Origin: Pseudomonas fluorescens NCIMB 11764
GTDB lineage: Bacteria > Pseudomonadota > Gammaproteobacteria > Pseudomonadales > Pseudomonadaceae
NCBI RefSeq assembly: GCF_000293885.2
Contig: NZ_CP010945.1
Span: forward strand, 6,530,001 to 6,594,000
Direction of reading: 5' to 3'
Length of the DNA stretch: 64,000 nucleotides
Shown here: positions 57,015-64,000 of the stretch, piece after piece
Layout: each line of letters starts with the position of its first letter
How positions within the stretch are numbered: position 1 is the first letter of the stretch
Notes under the pieces: model-generated
Database searches by the model: none
What the model was told of the DNA's origin: nothing
What the model saw: the letters and a program-made list of their open reading frames with translations, nothing else
Position numbers and translations under genes: made by a program

Positions 57015-57227
57015 ATGTCCCAACGTCAGAGCGGTACCGTCAAGTGGTTTAACGACGAGAAAGGTTTTGGTTTTATCACTCCAGAAAGCGGTCCGGATCT
57101 GTTCGTGCATTTCCGCGCTATTCAGGGCAACGGCTTCAAGAGCCTGAAAGAAGGCCAGAAAGTGACCTTCATCGCCGTGCAAGGCCAAAAAGGCATGCAG
57201 GCTGACGAAGTACAAGCAGAAGCCTAA
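57015..57227 (+). CDS. Cold-shock protein, CspA family
   Basis: A 70-residue nucleic-acid-binding beta-barrel that melts RNA structure. The RNP1 motif KGFGFITPE (about residues 16-24) and RNP2 motif LFVHFRAI (about 30-37) are both present. A long AT-rich leader precedes it, typical for cold-shock mRNAs, and a strong terminator follows. It resembles CspA/CapB of other pseudomonads; which paralogue it is cannot be fixed here. Confidence 0.93.
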
Positions 57228-57243
57228 CCTTCTGTTACGAAAA

Positions 57244-57274
57244 AGCCCCTGATGCTGACATCAGGGGCTTTTTT
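57244..57274 (+). terminator. Rho-independent terminator of the cold-shock gene
   Basis: AGCCCCTGATG-CTGA-CATCAGGGGCT followed by TTTTTT, 17 bases after the stop codon. Perfect 11-base stem. Confidence 0.93.
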
Positions 57275-57323
57275 GTGCGCGTAAATCCGTAAAATGGCTT
57301 CTTTTTTCGTCGAGAGCCCTGCC

Positions 57324-57812
57324 ATGTCGAAACACTTGCTCAACCCTCAGGGCGACTTTCCCGCCGCAACCCTGGGTCGTCGCCTGGCAGCGATGTTCTA
57401 TGACTTCCTGCTGTGCACCGCCCTGCTGATCGTCACCAGCGGCGTTTACAAGATGATCCAGATGGCGATCATCGGCGAAGACAAAATGCGCACCCTGACC
57501 GAAGCCGGCGCGCTGGACGGCGATCCGTTGTTGTCGACGGTGCTGTTGTTCGTGCTGTTCGGCTTCTTCGCCAAGTTCTGGACCTGGTCCGGCCAGACCC
57601 TGGGCATGCAAGTGTGGTGCATCCGCGTACAGAACGCCGACGGCTCATCCATCAGCCTGTGGCAGGCACTGCTGCGGTTCGTGGTGTCGATCGCGTCGCT
57701 GCTATGCGTTGGGCTGGGGTTCATCTGGTCACTGTTTGATAAACAGAAACGCAGCTGGCATGACATGTACTCCAACACCCAACTGGTGCGCATCCCGAAG
57801 AAAACCAAATAA
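57324..57812 (+). CDS. RDD family membrane protein
   Basis: This 162-residue inner-membrane protein has three or four helices (about 20-45, 68-90, 115-135). The Arg and Asp residues that name the family appear in LGRRLAAMFYDFLLC near residue 18. The ATG at 57324 is preferred over an upstream one at 57294, which overlaps the terminator tail. Function is unknown; some RDD proteins are Na+/H+ antiporters. Confidence 0.88.
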   Translation: MSKHLLNPQGDFPAATLGRRLAAMFYDFLLCTALLIVTSGVYKMIQMAIIGEDKMRTLTEAGALDGDPLLSTVLLFVLFGFFAKFWTWSGQTLGMQVWCIRVQNADGSSISLWQALLRFVVSIASLLCVGLGFIWSLFDKQKRSWHDMYSNTQLVRIPKKTK

Positions 57813-57820
57813 CGGCCACA

Positions 57821-57898
57821 AAAAAGATCGCAGCCTGCGGCAGCTCCTACACGGTTTTTTGTTCACCTGTAGGAGCTGCCGAAGGCTGCGATCTTTTG
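57821..57898. repeat. REP pair, GATCGCAGCCTGCGGCAGCTCCTAC family
   Basis: AAAAAAGATCGCAGCC...CTCCTAC and GTAGGAGC...GGCTGCGATCTTTT face each other between the converging RDD and nadA genes. Strong stem with A/T flanks on both sides, so a likely two-way terminator. Confidence 0.9.
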
Positions 57899-57907
57899 AT
57901 CTTGCCT

Positions 57908-58966
57908 TTAAGCGTTACCGGCCAGCTTCATCCGCGCTGCTTGCGTGAAGTCGAGCATCCGCTTCAACGGCCGAATTGCCTGAGGAATCAACGCCGGATC
58001 AACAAAGATCTCGTTCGTCCCTTCTTTCAAGCTCTTCAGCACGCGCTCAAGCGTATTCATCGCCATCCACGGGCAATGTGCGCAACTGCGGCACGCCGCG
58101 CCGTTACCCGCCGTTGGCGCCTCGATGAAGACCTTGTCCGGGCACAACTGCTGCATCTTGTAGAAGATGCCACGGTCGGTGGCGACGATCAGCGTCTTGT
58201 TCGGCAGGCTTTGTGCCGCAGCAATCAGCTGACTGGTGGAACCGACGGCATCCGCCAATTCGATCACCGAGGTCGGCGATTCCGGATGCACCAGAATCGC
58301 CGCGTCCGGATACAGGGCCTTCATGTCTTCAAGCTGCTTGGACTTGAACTCTTCGTGAACGATGCAGGCACCGTCCCATAGCAACATGTCCGCGCCAGTC
58401 TTGCGCTGGATGTAGGTGCCGAGGTGTTTGTCCGGCCCCCAGATAATCGTTTCGCCGTTGTCCATCAGGCTTTCGACGATTTCCAGCGCACAGCTAGACG
58501 TCACCACCCAGTCCGCCCGGGCTTTGACTGCTGCCGAGGTATTGGCATACACCACGACGGTACGTTCCGGGTGCTGATCGCAGAACGCCGAAAACTCGTC
58601 TACCGGGCAACCCAGGTCGAGCGAACAGGTCGCTTCCAGGGTCGGCATCAGCACCCGTTTTTCGGGGTTGAGGATTTTCGCGGTTTCGCCCATGAACTTC
58701 ACGCCGGCGACCACCACGGTCTTGGCCGGGTGAGCATTGCCGAAGCGGGCCATTTCCAGCGAGTCGGAGACACAGCCACCGGTTTCTTCAGCCAGGGCTT
58801 GAATAACCGGATCACAATAAAAGTGGGCAACCAGCACCGCGTCCTGAGCCTTGAGCTCGGCGGCAATGGCAGCACGGTAATAGGCCTCTTCCTCGGCTGT
58901 CAGCGGCTTGGGCTGCTTGGCGTCGAGGTGGGCTTGAACCAGAAGGCGTTCGGAAATCTGCGTCAT
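57908..58966 (-). CDS. nadA: Quinolinate synthase A
   Basis: Condenses iminoaspartate with dihydroxyacetone phosphate to quinolinate for NAD synthesis. The 352-residue protein has the three cluster cysteines likely in [19 protein letters not shown] and [11 protein letters not shown], plus [12 protein letters not shown] near residue 38. The ATG is at 58966, and the nadA/tRNA-Lys/queC order is usual in Pseudomonas. Confidence 0.96.
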   Translation of the reverse strand: MTQISERLLVQAHLDAKQPKPLTAEEEAYYRAAIAAELKAQDAVLVAHFYCDPVIQALAEETGGCVSDSLEMARFGNAHPAKTVVVAGVKFMGETAKILNPEKRVLMPTLEATCSLDLGCPVDEFSAFCDQHPERTVVVYANTSAAVKARADWVVTSSCALEIVESLMDNGETIIWGPDKHLGTYIQRKTGADMLLWDGACIVHEEFKSKQLEDMKALYPDAAILVHPESPTSVIELADAVGSTSQLIAAAQSLPNKTLIVATDRGIFYKMQQLCPDKVFIEAPTAGNGAACRSCAHCPWMAMNTLERVLKSLKEGTNEIFVDPALIPQAIRPLKRMLDFTQAARMKLAGNA

Positions 58967-59176
58967 GTTCGCAAGACCTGCAAGCGCTTACGCGCGAAAG
59001 TCGAGTATACACCCGGCTCCGGCCCCTTCAGGGGTACCGCCGGGAGAGTGGGTAATCATCAGGCACGGATAGCGTTGAAGCTGCGCAAGGCTACAGAATA
59101 TCCAGTGGATGCAAAAGATGATTCTGACCTGTGTCACGCAGTGCAGCCCGAACGGCGTCGACCTTAAATCGCGGGC

Positions 59177-59220
59177 AAAAAAAAATCCGGAAATCCTCAC
59201 TTGCGTGGGCCTTCCAGACT
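59177..59220 (-). terminator. Possible terminator after tRNA-Lys
   Basis: On the minus strand, an imperfect hairpin (TCTGGAAGGCCCAC...GTGAGGATTTCCGG) is followed by nine T residues, 20-60 bases past the tRNA 3' end. Confidence 0.5.
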
Positions 59221-59239
59221 TTTAAAACTGCTATAAAAA

Positions 59240-59315
59240 TGGTGGGTCGTGTGGGATTCGAACCTACGACCAATTGGTTAAAAGCCAACTGCTCTACCAA
59301 CTGAGCTAACGACCC
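59240..59315 (-). tRNA. tRNA-Lys (anticodon UUU)
   Basis: A 76-base cloverleaf on the minus strand with encoded CCA. The acceptor stem GGGTCGT/ACGACCC, D-arm, anticodon loop CTTTTAA (UUU) and TTCGAAT T-loop are all present. The T-stem GTAGG/CCCAC has one A-C mismatch (pair 59253/59265). Confidence 0.97.
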
Positions 59316-59378
59316 GCTGTGTGGTGGCGCGTATAATACTGATTTTTAAGGACTATTCAACACCTAATTTGAAATAAA

Positions 59379-60071
59379 TCAAAAATAAGGTGTTGGATCG
59401 CTGATTCCGGCCGCTGCGAAGCCTTCAGCACGCAGCCTGCAGCTGTCGCATTTACCGCATGCACGGCCATTATCGTCGGCTTGATAGCAGGAAACAGTCA
59501 GCCCGTAATTGACGCCCAGCTTAACGCCCGCCTGGACGATCTGCGCCTTACTGAGGTTTTGCAGTGGCGCCTGGATACGGAAACCATTGCCCTCTACACC
59601 GGCCTTGGTCGCCAGATTGGCCATGCGCTCGAAGGACTCGATGAATTCCGGACGGCAGTCTGGGTAGCCGGAATAATCGACGGCGTTGACACCGATAAAG
59701 ATGTCACGCGCACCGAGCACTTCAGCCCAACCCAACGCCAGCGACAGGAACACCGTGTTGCGCGCCGGTACATAAGTGACGGGTATGCCCTCCCCCAACT
59801 CCTCGGGGATGTCGATGCTTCTGTCGGTGAGTGCCGAGCCGCCCATACCGTTCAGATTCAGGCCGATCACCTTGTGTTCGACCACACCCAAATCCCGGGC
59901 AACACGCTCGGCGGCGTGCAATTCGGCATGCGACCGCTGACCGTAGTCGAAACTCATGGTGTAGCAGCTGTAGCCTTCGGCCCGGGCCATGGCCACAACA
60001 GTGGCCGAATCCAGGCCGCCGGACAGCAAAATGACCGCACGTTTTTCAGTGGTGTTCAATTGTTCAGTCAT
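59379..60071 (-). CDS. queC: 7-cyano-7-deazaguanine synthase
   Basis: Converts 7-carboxy-7-deazaguanine to preQ0 in queuosine synthesis. The 230-residue PP-loop ATPase has [17 protein letters not shown] at the start and the zinc cysteines in [21 protein letters not shown] near the C terminus. The ATG at 60071 lies 1 base past the queE stop codon; a longer frame to 60173 lies inside queE. Confidence 0.95.
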   Translation of the reverse strand: MTEQLNTTEKRAVILLSGGLDSATVVAMARAEGYSCYTMSFDYGQRSHAELHAAERVARDLGVVEHKVIGLNLNGMGGSALTDRSIDIPEELGEGIPVTYVPARNTVFLSLALGWAEVLGARDIFIGVNAVDYSGYPDCRPEFIESFERMANLATKAGVEGNGFRIQAPLQNLSKAQIVQAGVKLGVNYGLTVSCYQADDNGRACGKCDSCRLRAEGFAAAGISDPTPYF

Positions 60072-60072
60072 A

Positions 60073-60720
60073 TCAGCGCCCCGGCTCGTCATTCCAAAGA
60101 TATTTATGCAGCTGCAATTGCAGGCGCACTGGCAGGTTGTCCGCCACCACCCAATCCGCCAGGTCCCGAGCATTCAGGTCGTGGTGGCTTGGCGAGAACA
60201 GCACTTCGCCGACACGCCGGTCCAGACCGTACTGAATCAGCTTCGATACGGCCCAGTCGTAGTCTTCCCGCGAACAGATGACAAATTTCACCTGATCGTT
60301 GGGCGTGAGCAGCTCGATGTTCTCGTAAAGGTTGCGATGCGCTTCCTTCGAACCCGGGGTTTTCAGGTCGACAACACGACTGACCCGTGAATCTACCGCC
60401 GAGATATCCAGCGCACCACTGGTTTCCAGTGACACTTCGTAACCGGCGTCGCACAACTGCTGGAGCAATGGGATGGCGTTAGGTTGCGCCAGCGGCTCGC
60501 CGCCGGTGACACACACATAACGCGGGCGGAACCCGGCCACTTGCTCGAGGATATCGTCGAGCGTGCGGACAGTGCCGCCAGAGAACGCATAGGCGCTGTC
60601 GCAGTATTGGCAACGCAATGGGCAACCGGTCAGGCGCACAAAAACAGTGGGCAGCCCGGCAGTCCGCGTTTCACCCTGCAACGAGTAGAAAACTTCGGTG
60701 ATTCTCAATGTGTCTTGCAT
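60073..60720 (-). CDS. queE: 7-carboxy-7-deazaguanine synthase
   Basis: Radical SAM enzyme making CDG from 6-carboxytetrahydropterin. The 215-residue protein has the cluster motif in [16 protein letters not shown] (CxxxCxxC near residues 32-39) and the SAM-binding VTGGEPL near 78. Start at ATG 60720; a GTG three codons upstream is possible. Coupled with queC. Confidence 0.94.
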   Translation of the reverse strand: MQDTLRITEVFYSLQGETRTAGLPTVFVRLTGCPLRCQYCDSAYAFSGGTVRTLDDILEQVAGFRPRYVCVTGGEPLAQPNAIPLLQQLCDAGYEVSLETSGALDISAVDSRVSRVVDLKTPGSKEAHRNLYENIELLTPNDQVKFVICSREDYDWAVSKLIQYGLDRRVGEVLFSPSHHDLNARDLADWVVADNLPVRLQLQLHKYLWNDEPGR

Positions 60721-60838
60721 AGTCGCCACGGGCGTAACAGCTAAACAGGCTGTCCGCCTCCGTCAGGCACTTCAAGGAACCCCGCCAATGCGCAGATCCC
60801 AAAAAGCGTGTTTCATAAAAAGGGCGTGAATTCTAACG

Positions 60839-60864
60839 AAAAAACCCGCGACAAGCGCGGGTTT
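60839..60864 (-). terminator. Terminator after cpoB
   Basis: Minus-strand AAACCCGCG-CTTGT-CGCGGGTTT with T residues, 23 bases after the cpoB stop codon. It ends the tol-pal-cpoB transcript. Confidence 0.88.
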
Positions 60865-60886
60865 CTTCGAAATGGGTCAAGCGGGC

Positions 60887-61726
60887 TTACATGCGTTGCA
60901 GATCGCGTTGGGCCAGCTGAGCGGCGGAAGTGCCCGGATATTGGGACACCACCTGCTGCAGAATGCCTTTGACCTTGTCGGGATGACCGAGGCGGCGCTC
61001 TACATCAGCCAGCTTGTACAGCGAGTCAGGCACTTTGTTGTGCTTGGGGTACAACTGCGACACCTTGGCAAAGGCTTGACCTGCACCTTGCAGATCGCCT
61101 TTGGCCAGGTTCACTTCGCCCAACCAGTACTGGGCGTTACCCGCGTACTGGCTGTTCGGGTATTTGCGCAGGAAAGCGGCAAAAGCCTGGCTGGCCTTGT
61201 CGAAATCCTTGGCCTTGATCAGGTCGAAGGCTGCATCGTAATACAGTTTTTCCTTCGCCGGATCCGCCGGTTCGCTACCCGCGGCAGGCGCTTGAGCGGC
61301 AGCCGCCCCTGCACCTGCACCCGCTGCAGCACCGGGGGCGTTCAAATTGCCACCGGAGGAAGAATTCTCAGGAGTCGCGGCTGGTGCAACGCCGGTTCCT
61401 ATGCGCCGATCAAGATCCTGATATCGCTCCAGGTTTTCCTGCTTCATGCGCGCTACATCATTTTGCAGAACTTCGATGATGCCTTGTTGGCGCGAGATCT
61501 GCTCCTGCATCGATTGCAGTTGGTTGAACAGCTCGCCCTGTGCCGAGACAGGGGCCGAAACCCCTCCCCCGGCATAGGCGCCGTTCGTACCGTAACCCGC
61601 AGGCGGATAACTGCTCCCGCTATTGTTATAGCCGGAGTTGTCCTCGACCACAGGAACCGCAGCCCACACCGCAAGCGGTGCGAGGCTGAGAGCCAAAACA
61701 GTTACAGCACGACGGCACGTTCGCAT
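60887..61726 (-). CDS. cpoB: Cell division coordinator CpoB (YbgF)
   Basis: Periplasmic partner of the Tol-Pal complex that links outer-membrane constriction with peptidoglycan synthesis. The 279-residue protein has a signal peptide (ALSLAPLAVWA-AVPV near residue 23), an N-terminal coiled coil (about 68-105), an Ala/Gly-rich linker (about 110-155) and C-terminal TPR repeats (FDLIKAKDFDKASQAFAAFLRKYPNS onward). Confidence 0.94.
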   Translation of the reverse strand: MRTCRRAVTVLALSLAPLAVWAAVPVVEDNSGYNNSGSSYPPAGYGTNGAYAGGGVSAPVSAQGELFNQLQSMQEQISRQQGIIEVLQNDVARMKQENLERYQDLDRRIGTGVAPAATPENSSSGGNLNAPGAAAGAGAGAAAAQAPAAGSEPADPAKEKLYYDAAFDLIKAKDFDKASQAFAAFLRKYPNSQYAGNAQYWLGEVNLAKGDLQGAGQAFAKVSQLYPKHNKVPDSLYKLADVERRLGHPDKVKGILQQVVSQYPGTSAAQLAQRDLQRM

Positions 61727-61732
61727 GACGAA

Positions 61733-62230
61733 TTACTTACGCAGTTCGACGCGACGGTTTTGAGCCCAGGACTGCTCGTCGTTGCCGGTAGCAACTGGAC
61801 GCTCTTCGCCGTAGGAAACCAGTTCCAGCTGAGCTGGGGAAACACCTTGCAGTACCAGGTAGCGTTGAACGGCTTTCGCACGACGCTCGCCCAGTGCCAT
61901 GTTGTACTCACGAGTACCACGTTCGTCGGTGTTGCCTTCCAGAACAACGCGAGCGCCGTTTGCTTTCAGGTCTTTGGCGTGAACGTCCAGAGCGCGCATG
62001 GCTTCTGGCTTCAGGTCCGAGCTGTCGTATTCGAAGTAGAAGGTGGTGATTGCGCGCAGAGCAGCTTCTTCGCTCAGGGAGCCATCAACGGCACCAGTGT
62101 TAGCGCCGTAACCAGCGTTTGGATCAACAGCGCCTTCACCGGCGTTGTCGCCGCCTTTGGACGAGCAACCTACAGCTACAGCCATGGCCAGAGCCAGCGC
62201 AGCAAATTTACCAAACTTCAGCATTTCCAT
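61733..62230 (-). CDS. pal: Peptidoglycan-associated lipoprotein Pal
   Basis: Outer-membrane lipoprotein that anchors to peptidoglycan and binds TolB. The 165-residue protein has a lipobox ending VAVGC at Cys22, then an OmpA-like domain ([16 protein letters not shown] ... [20 protein letters not shown]). It lies between tolB and cpoB, 6 bases from the latter. Confidence 0.96.
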   Translation of the reverse strand: MEMLKFGKFAALALAMAVAVGCSSKGGDNAGEGAVDPNAGYGANTGAVDGSLSEEAALRAITTFYFEYDSSDLKPEAMRALDVHAKDLKANGARVVLEGNTDERGTREYNMALGERRAKAVQRYLVLQGVSPAQLELVSYGEERPVATGNDEQSWAQNRRVELRK

Positions 62231-62282
62231 CGTGAAACTCCTAATGAACCCCAGTGTGTTAAGTAAAACGTATAGCGCCGCG

Positions 62283-63584
62283 TCAGTTCAGGTAAGGGGA
62301 CCAGGAAGGTTCTCTGACTTCGCCTTGTGCGGTAGGAAGCGGGAGCCTTACGCGTCCATTAATGGACACGAGCATCAAGACTCCCCGGCCCTGCTGGCGG
62401 GTGGCGTAGATTACCATGGTGCCGTTGGGCGCAACAGTAGGCGACTCGTCCAGAGTGCTATCAGTGAGGATTTTTACGCTTCCGCGCTGCAAATCCTGGG
62501 CCGCCACCTTGAAATTAGTGAAACCATCCTGGCGATGGATCATCACCAGGGTCTTTTCATCAGCCGAAAGCTTCGGGTTGGCGTTGTAGTTACCGATAAA
62601 GGTCACACGCTCCGCACCGCCGCCGCTAACGCTGGACTTGTAGATCTGTGGCTTGCCGCCACGGTCTGACGTGAAGTACAGGGTCGAACCATCCTTGCCC
62701 CAGAACGGTTCGGTGTTGATGCCGGGACCGTTGGTGACGCGAGTGATCTGACGCGAACCCAGGTTCATCACATAGATGTCCGGGTTACCGTCTTTCGACA
62801 GCACGAACGCCAGGCGATTGCCATCCGGCGACCAGGCTGGTGCGCCATTCAGGCCTTCGAAGTTGGTGATCTGCTCACGGCGACCGGTGTCGATGTTCTG
62901 CATGAAAATACGTGGACGCTTCTGCTCGAACGACACATAAGCGATGCGCTTGCCATCCGGTGCGAAACGCGGCGACAGGATCGGCTCGCGCGACTGCAGC
63001 AGGGTCACGGCGCGGGCACCGTCATAATCCGAACGTTGCAGCGTGTAGCGCGTGTTCTTCTCGGAGAAACGCTCCGCAGTCACGTACAGCAGACGAGTCG
63101 AGAACGCACCTTTGATACCGGTGAGTTTTTCGAACGACTGGTCCGCAATGTAGTGCGACATGTCGCGCAGTTGATCAACGCTGCCCGACACGCTGCCGGT
63201 CAGCACTTGCTGTTCGGTGGCGACGTTGAACAGAGCATATTGAACCTGCAGGCGACCGCCCGCTGGAGCAATGCTGCCGACCATGACGTACTGGGCGCCC
63301 AGCGCCTTGAAGTCACGGTAGATGATTTCGCTGGCCTGGCTCGGCTGGCTGATCATGTTCTGCTTTGGAATCGGCGAGTAGTAACCCGAGTTGCGCAGGT
63401 CGTTACCGATGATTTCGGCCATGTCGTCCGGCAGCACGCTGCCGCCCTGGTTGCCGAACGGTACAACGGCGATCGGAGTTGCCCGATCGCTGCCGCTCGT
63501 GACCAGAATGTTTTTTTCATCTGCCGCCGCTATCCCTGCCATGCAGCAGATCACGACAAGCATTCCTCGAAGAAGGTTTCTCAC
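62283..63584 (-). CDS. tolB: Tol-Pal system protein TolB
   Basis: Periplasmic beta-propeller of the Tol-Pal machine. The 433-residue protein has a signal peptide ending GIAAA-DEK (about residue 21), an N-terminal domain (about 30-160) and six propeller blades with repeats such as [42 protein letters not shown] and PSWSPYLN. It overlaps tolA by 4 bases. Confidence 0.96.
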   Translation of the reverse strand: MRNLLRGMLVVICCMAGIAAADEKNILVTSGSDRATPIAVVPFGNQGGSVLPDDMAEIIGNDLRNSGYYSPIPKQNMISQPSQASEIIYRDFKALGAQYVMVGSIAPAGGRLQVQYALFNVATEQQVLTGSVSGSVDQLRDMSHYIADQSFEKLTGIKGAFSTRLLYVTAERFSEKNTRYTLQRSDYDGARAVTLLQSREPILSPRFAPDGKRIAYVSFEQKRPRIFMQNIDTGRREQITNFEGLNGAPAWSPDGNRLAFVLSKDGNPDIYVMNLGSRQITRVTNGPGINTEPFWGKDGSTLYFTSDRGGKPQIYKSSVSGGGAERVTFIGNYNANPKLSADEKTLVMIHRQDGFTNFKVAAQDLQRGSVKILTDSTLDESPTVAPNGTMVIYATRQQGRGVLMLVSINGRVRLPLPTAQGEVREPSWSPYLN

Positions 63585-64000
63585 AAGGCTAGATCCTCAG
63601 GTGTGAATGTCATCTTGAATGAACGATACGGGGCGAAATCGCCCGGCTTCATTCCCTGCATTTCTGTCAAACGTCCAATATTCTTCACCGCCGCTACAGC
63701 CGAAGCGTCAAACGGACCATCACCACTGGACTTGGACACAGTGACCGAAGTCACCGTACCGTCCGGCAACATGCCGATTTGCAGAACGACCGTCATGCCT
63801 TTGCGTGCCGAAGGAGGACGAGCCCAGCCTTCCGCTGCACGAGCACGAATCAAATCATCGAAACTGCCGGCGACTTCGTCACCCTGCTCATCCGCCAAGG
63901 CCTGCTGGCGCTGCGGCGTGTCGGAAAGCAAATCTGCCAGGGCCTGAGCCTTTTTCTCTTCGGCGGATTTACGTGCCGCTTCCTGCGATTTCTTCTTCGC
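63581..64000 (-). CDS. tolA: Tol-Pal system protein TolA, C-terminal part (cut by window edge)
   Basis: Only the last 139 residues are visible. A Lys/Ala/Glu-rich helical stretch (the periplasm-spanning domain) enters at the right edge, followed by the globular TonB-like domain ([35 protein letters not shown]). The frame is open to the window end. It is followed by tolB with an ATGA overlap, in the usual tolQRAB-pal order. Confidence 0.94.
   Translation of the reverse strand, partial: AKKKSQEAARKSAEEKKAQALADLLSDTPQRQQALADEQGDEVAGSFDDLIRARAAEGWARPPSARKGMTVVLQIGMLPDGTVTSVTVSKSSGDGPFDASAVAAVKNIGRLTEMQGMKPGDFAPYRSFKMTFTPEDLAL

Noticed and set aside
56641..57052. Small frames in the gcvT-csp gap
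   Set aside because: No ribosome sites, no known motifs, and low-complexity composition; treated as leader sequence.

Overview
The window is a contiguous piece of a Pseudomonas chromosome, most likely from the P. fluorescens group. The evidence is the gene order: fadD1-fadD2-hydrolase-phaJ1, the edd/glk/gltR/gtrS/gts/oprB/hexR/zwf/pgl/eda sugar block, arcDABC, gcsR-gcv, and nadA-tRNA-Lys-queC-queE-cpoB-pal-tolB-tolA. The codon use is GC-rich, and more than fifteen GTGGGAGC-type, TGTGGCGAGG-type and GATCGCAG-type REP palindromes lie between genes. I saw no phage, insertion sequence, CRISPR array or rRNA. The content is core metabolism rather than a mobile island.

Layout. 1-4.7 kb: two tandem acyl-CoA ligases (the first cut by the window edge), an alpha/beta hydrolase and the R-specific enoyl-CoA hydratase PhaJ1. 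4.9-8.0 kb: an AaeB/DUF1656/HlyD-type efflux operon. 8.1-10.9 kb: a ferritin-like stress protein, a DUF3820 protein with a class-V aminotransferase, and an intradiol dioxygenase. 11.1-30.7 kb: a nearly complete glucose uptake and Entner-Doudoroff block, with zwf-pgl-eda divergent from hexR, then mutarotase, OprB porin, GtsABCD transporter, AGE-family epimerase, GtrS/GltR two-component system, glk-edd, divergent gap, and mgsA. 30.8-35.8 kb: an iron-regulated heme uptake system (ECF sigma factor, FecR anti-sigma factor, TonB receptor, heme oxygenase). 36-41.2 kb: DUF454 protein, chemoreceptor, an oddly ordered CoA transferase, AlkA. 41.2-48.4 kb: two divergent ArcD antiporters, arcABC and a DUF5064 protein. 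48.7-56.6 kb: GcsR and its sigma-54-dependent gcvH-gcvP-sdaA-gcvT operon. 57-64 kb: cold-shock protein, RDD protein, nadA, tRNA-Lys, queC-queE, and the start of the Tol-Pal cluster.

The glucose block works as one unit. OprB and GtsABCD import the sugar. Glk, Zwf, Pgl, Edd and Eda convert it to pyruvate and glyceraldehyde 3-phosphate, and Gap and MgsA handle the triose. HexR-like operators sit in the zwf/hexR and edd/gap gaps. AAnAAnAA motifs (Hfq/Crc type) sit just before the start codons of the AGE epimerase, gtsA, oprB, zwf and gap. The AGE and gtsA promoters also share a long composite element with fixed spacing, and oprB has a degenerate copy. This element is the most interesting non-coding signal I found. 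Another is the set of palindromes plus a -24/-12 promoter ahead of gcvH.

All homology statements come from recognising motifs and gene order by eye. No search was run.
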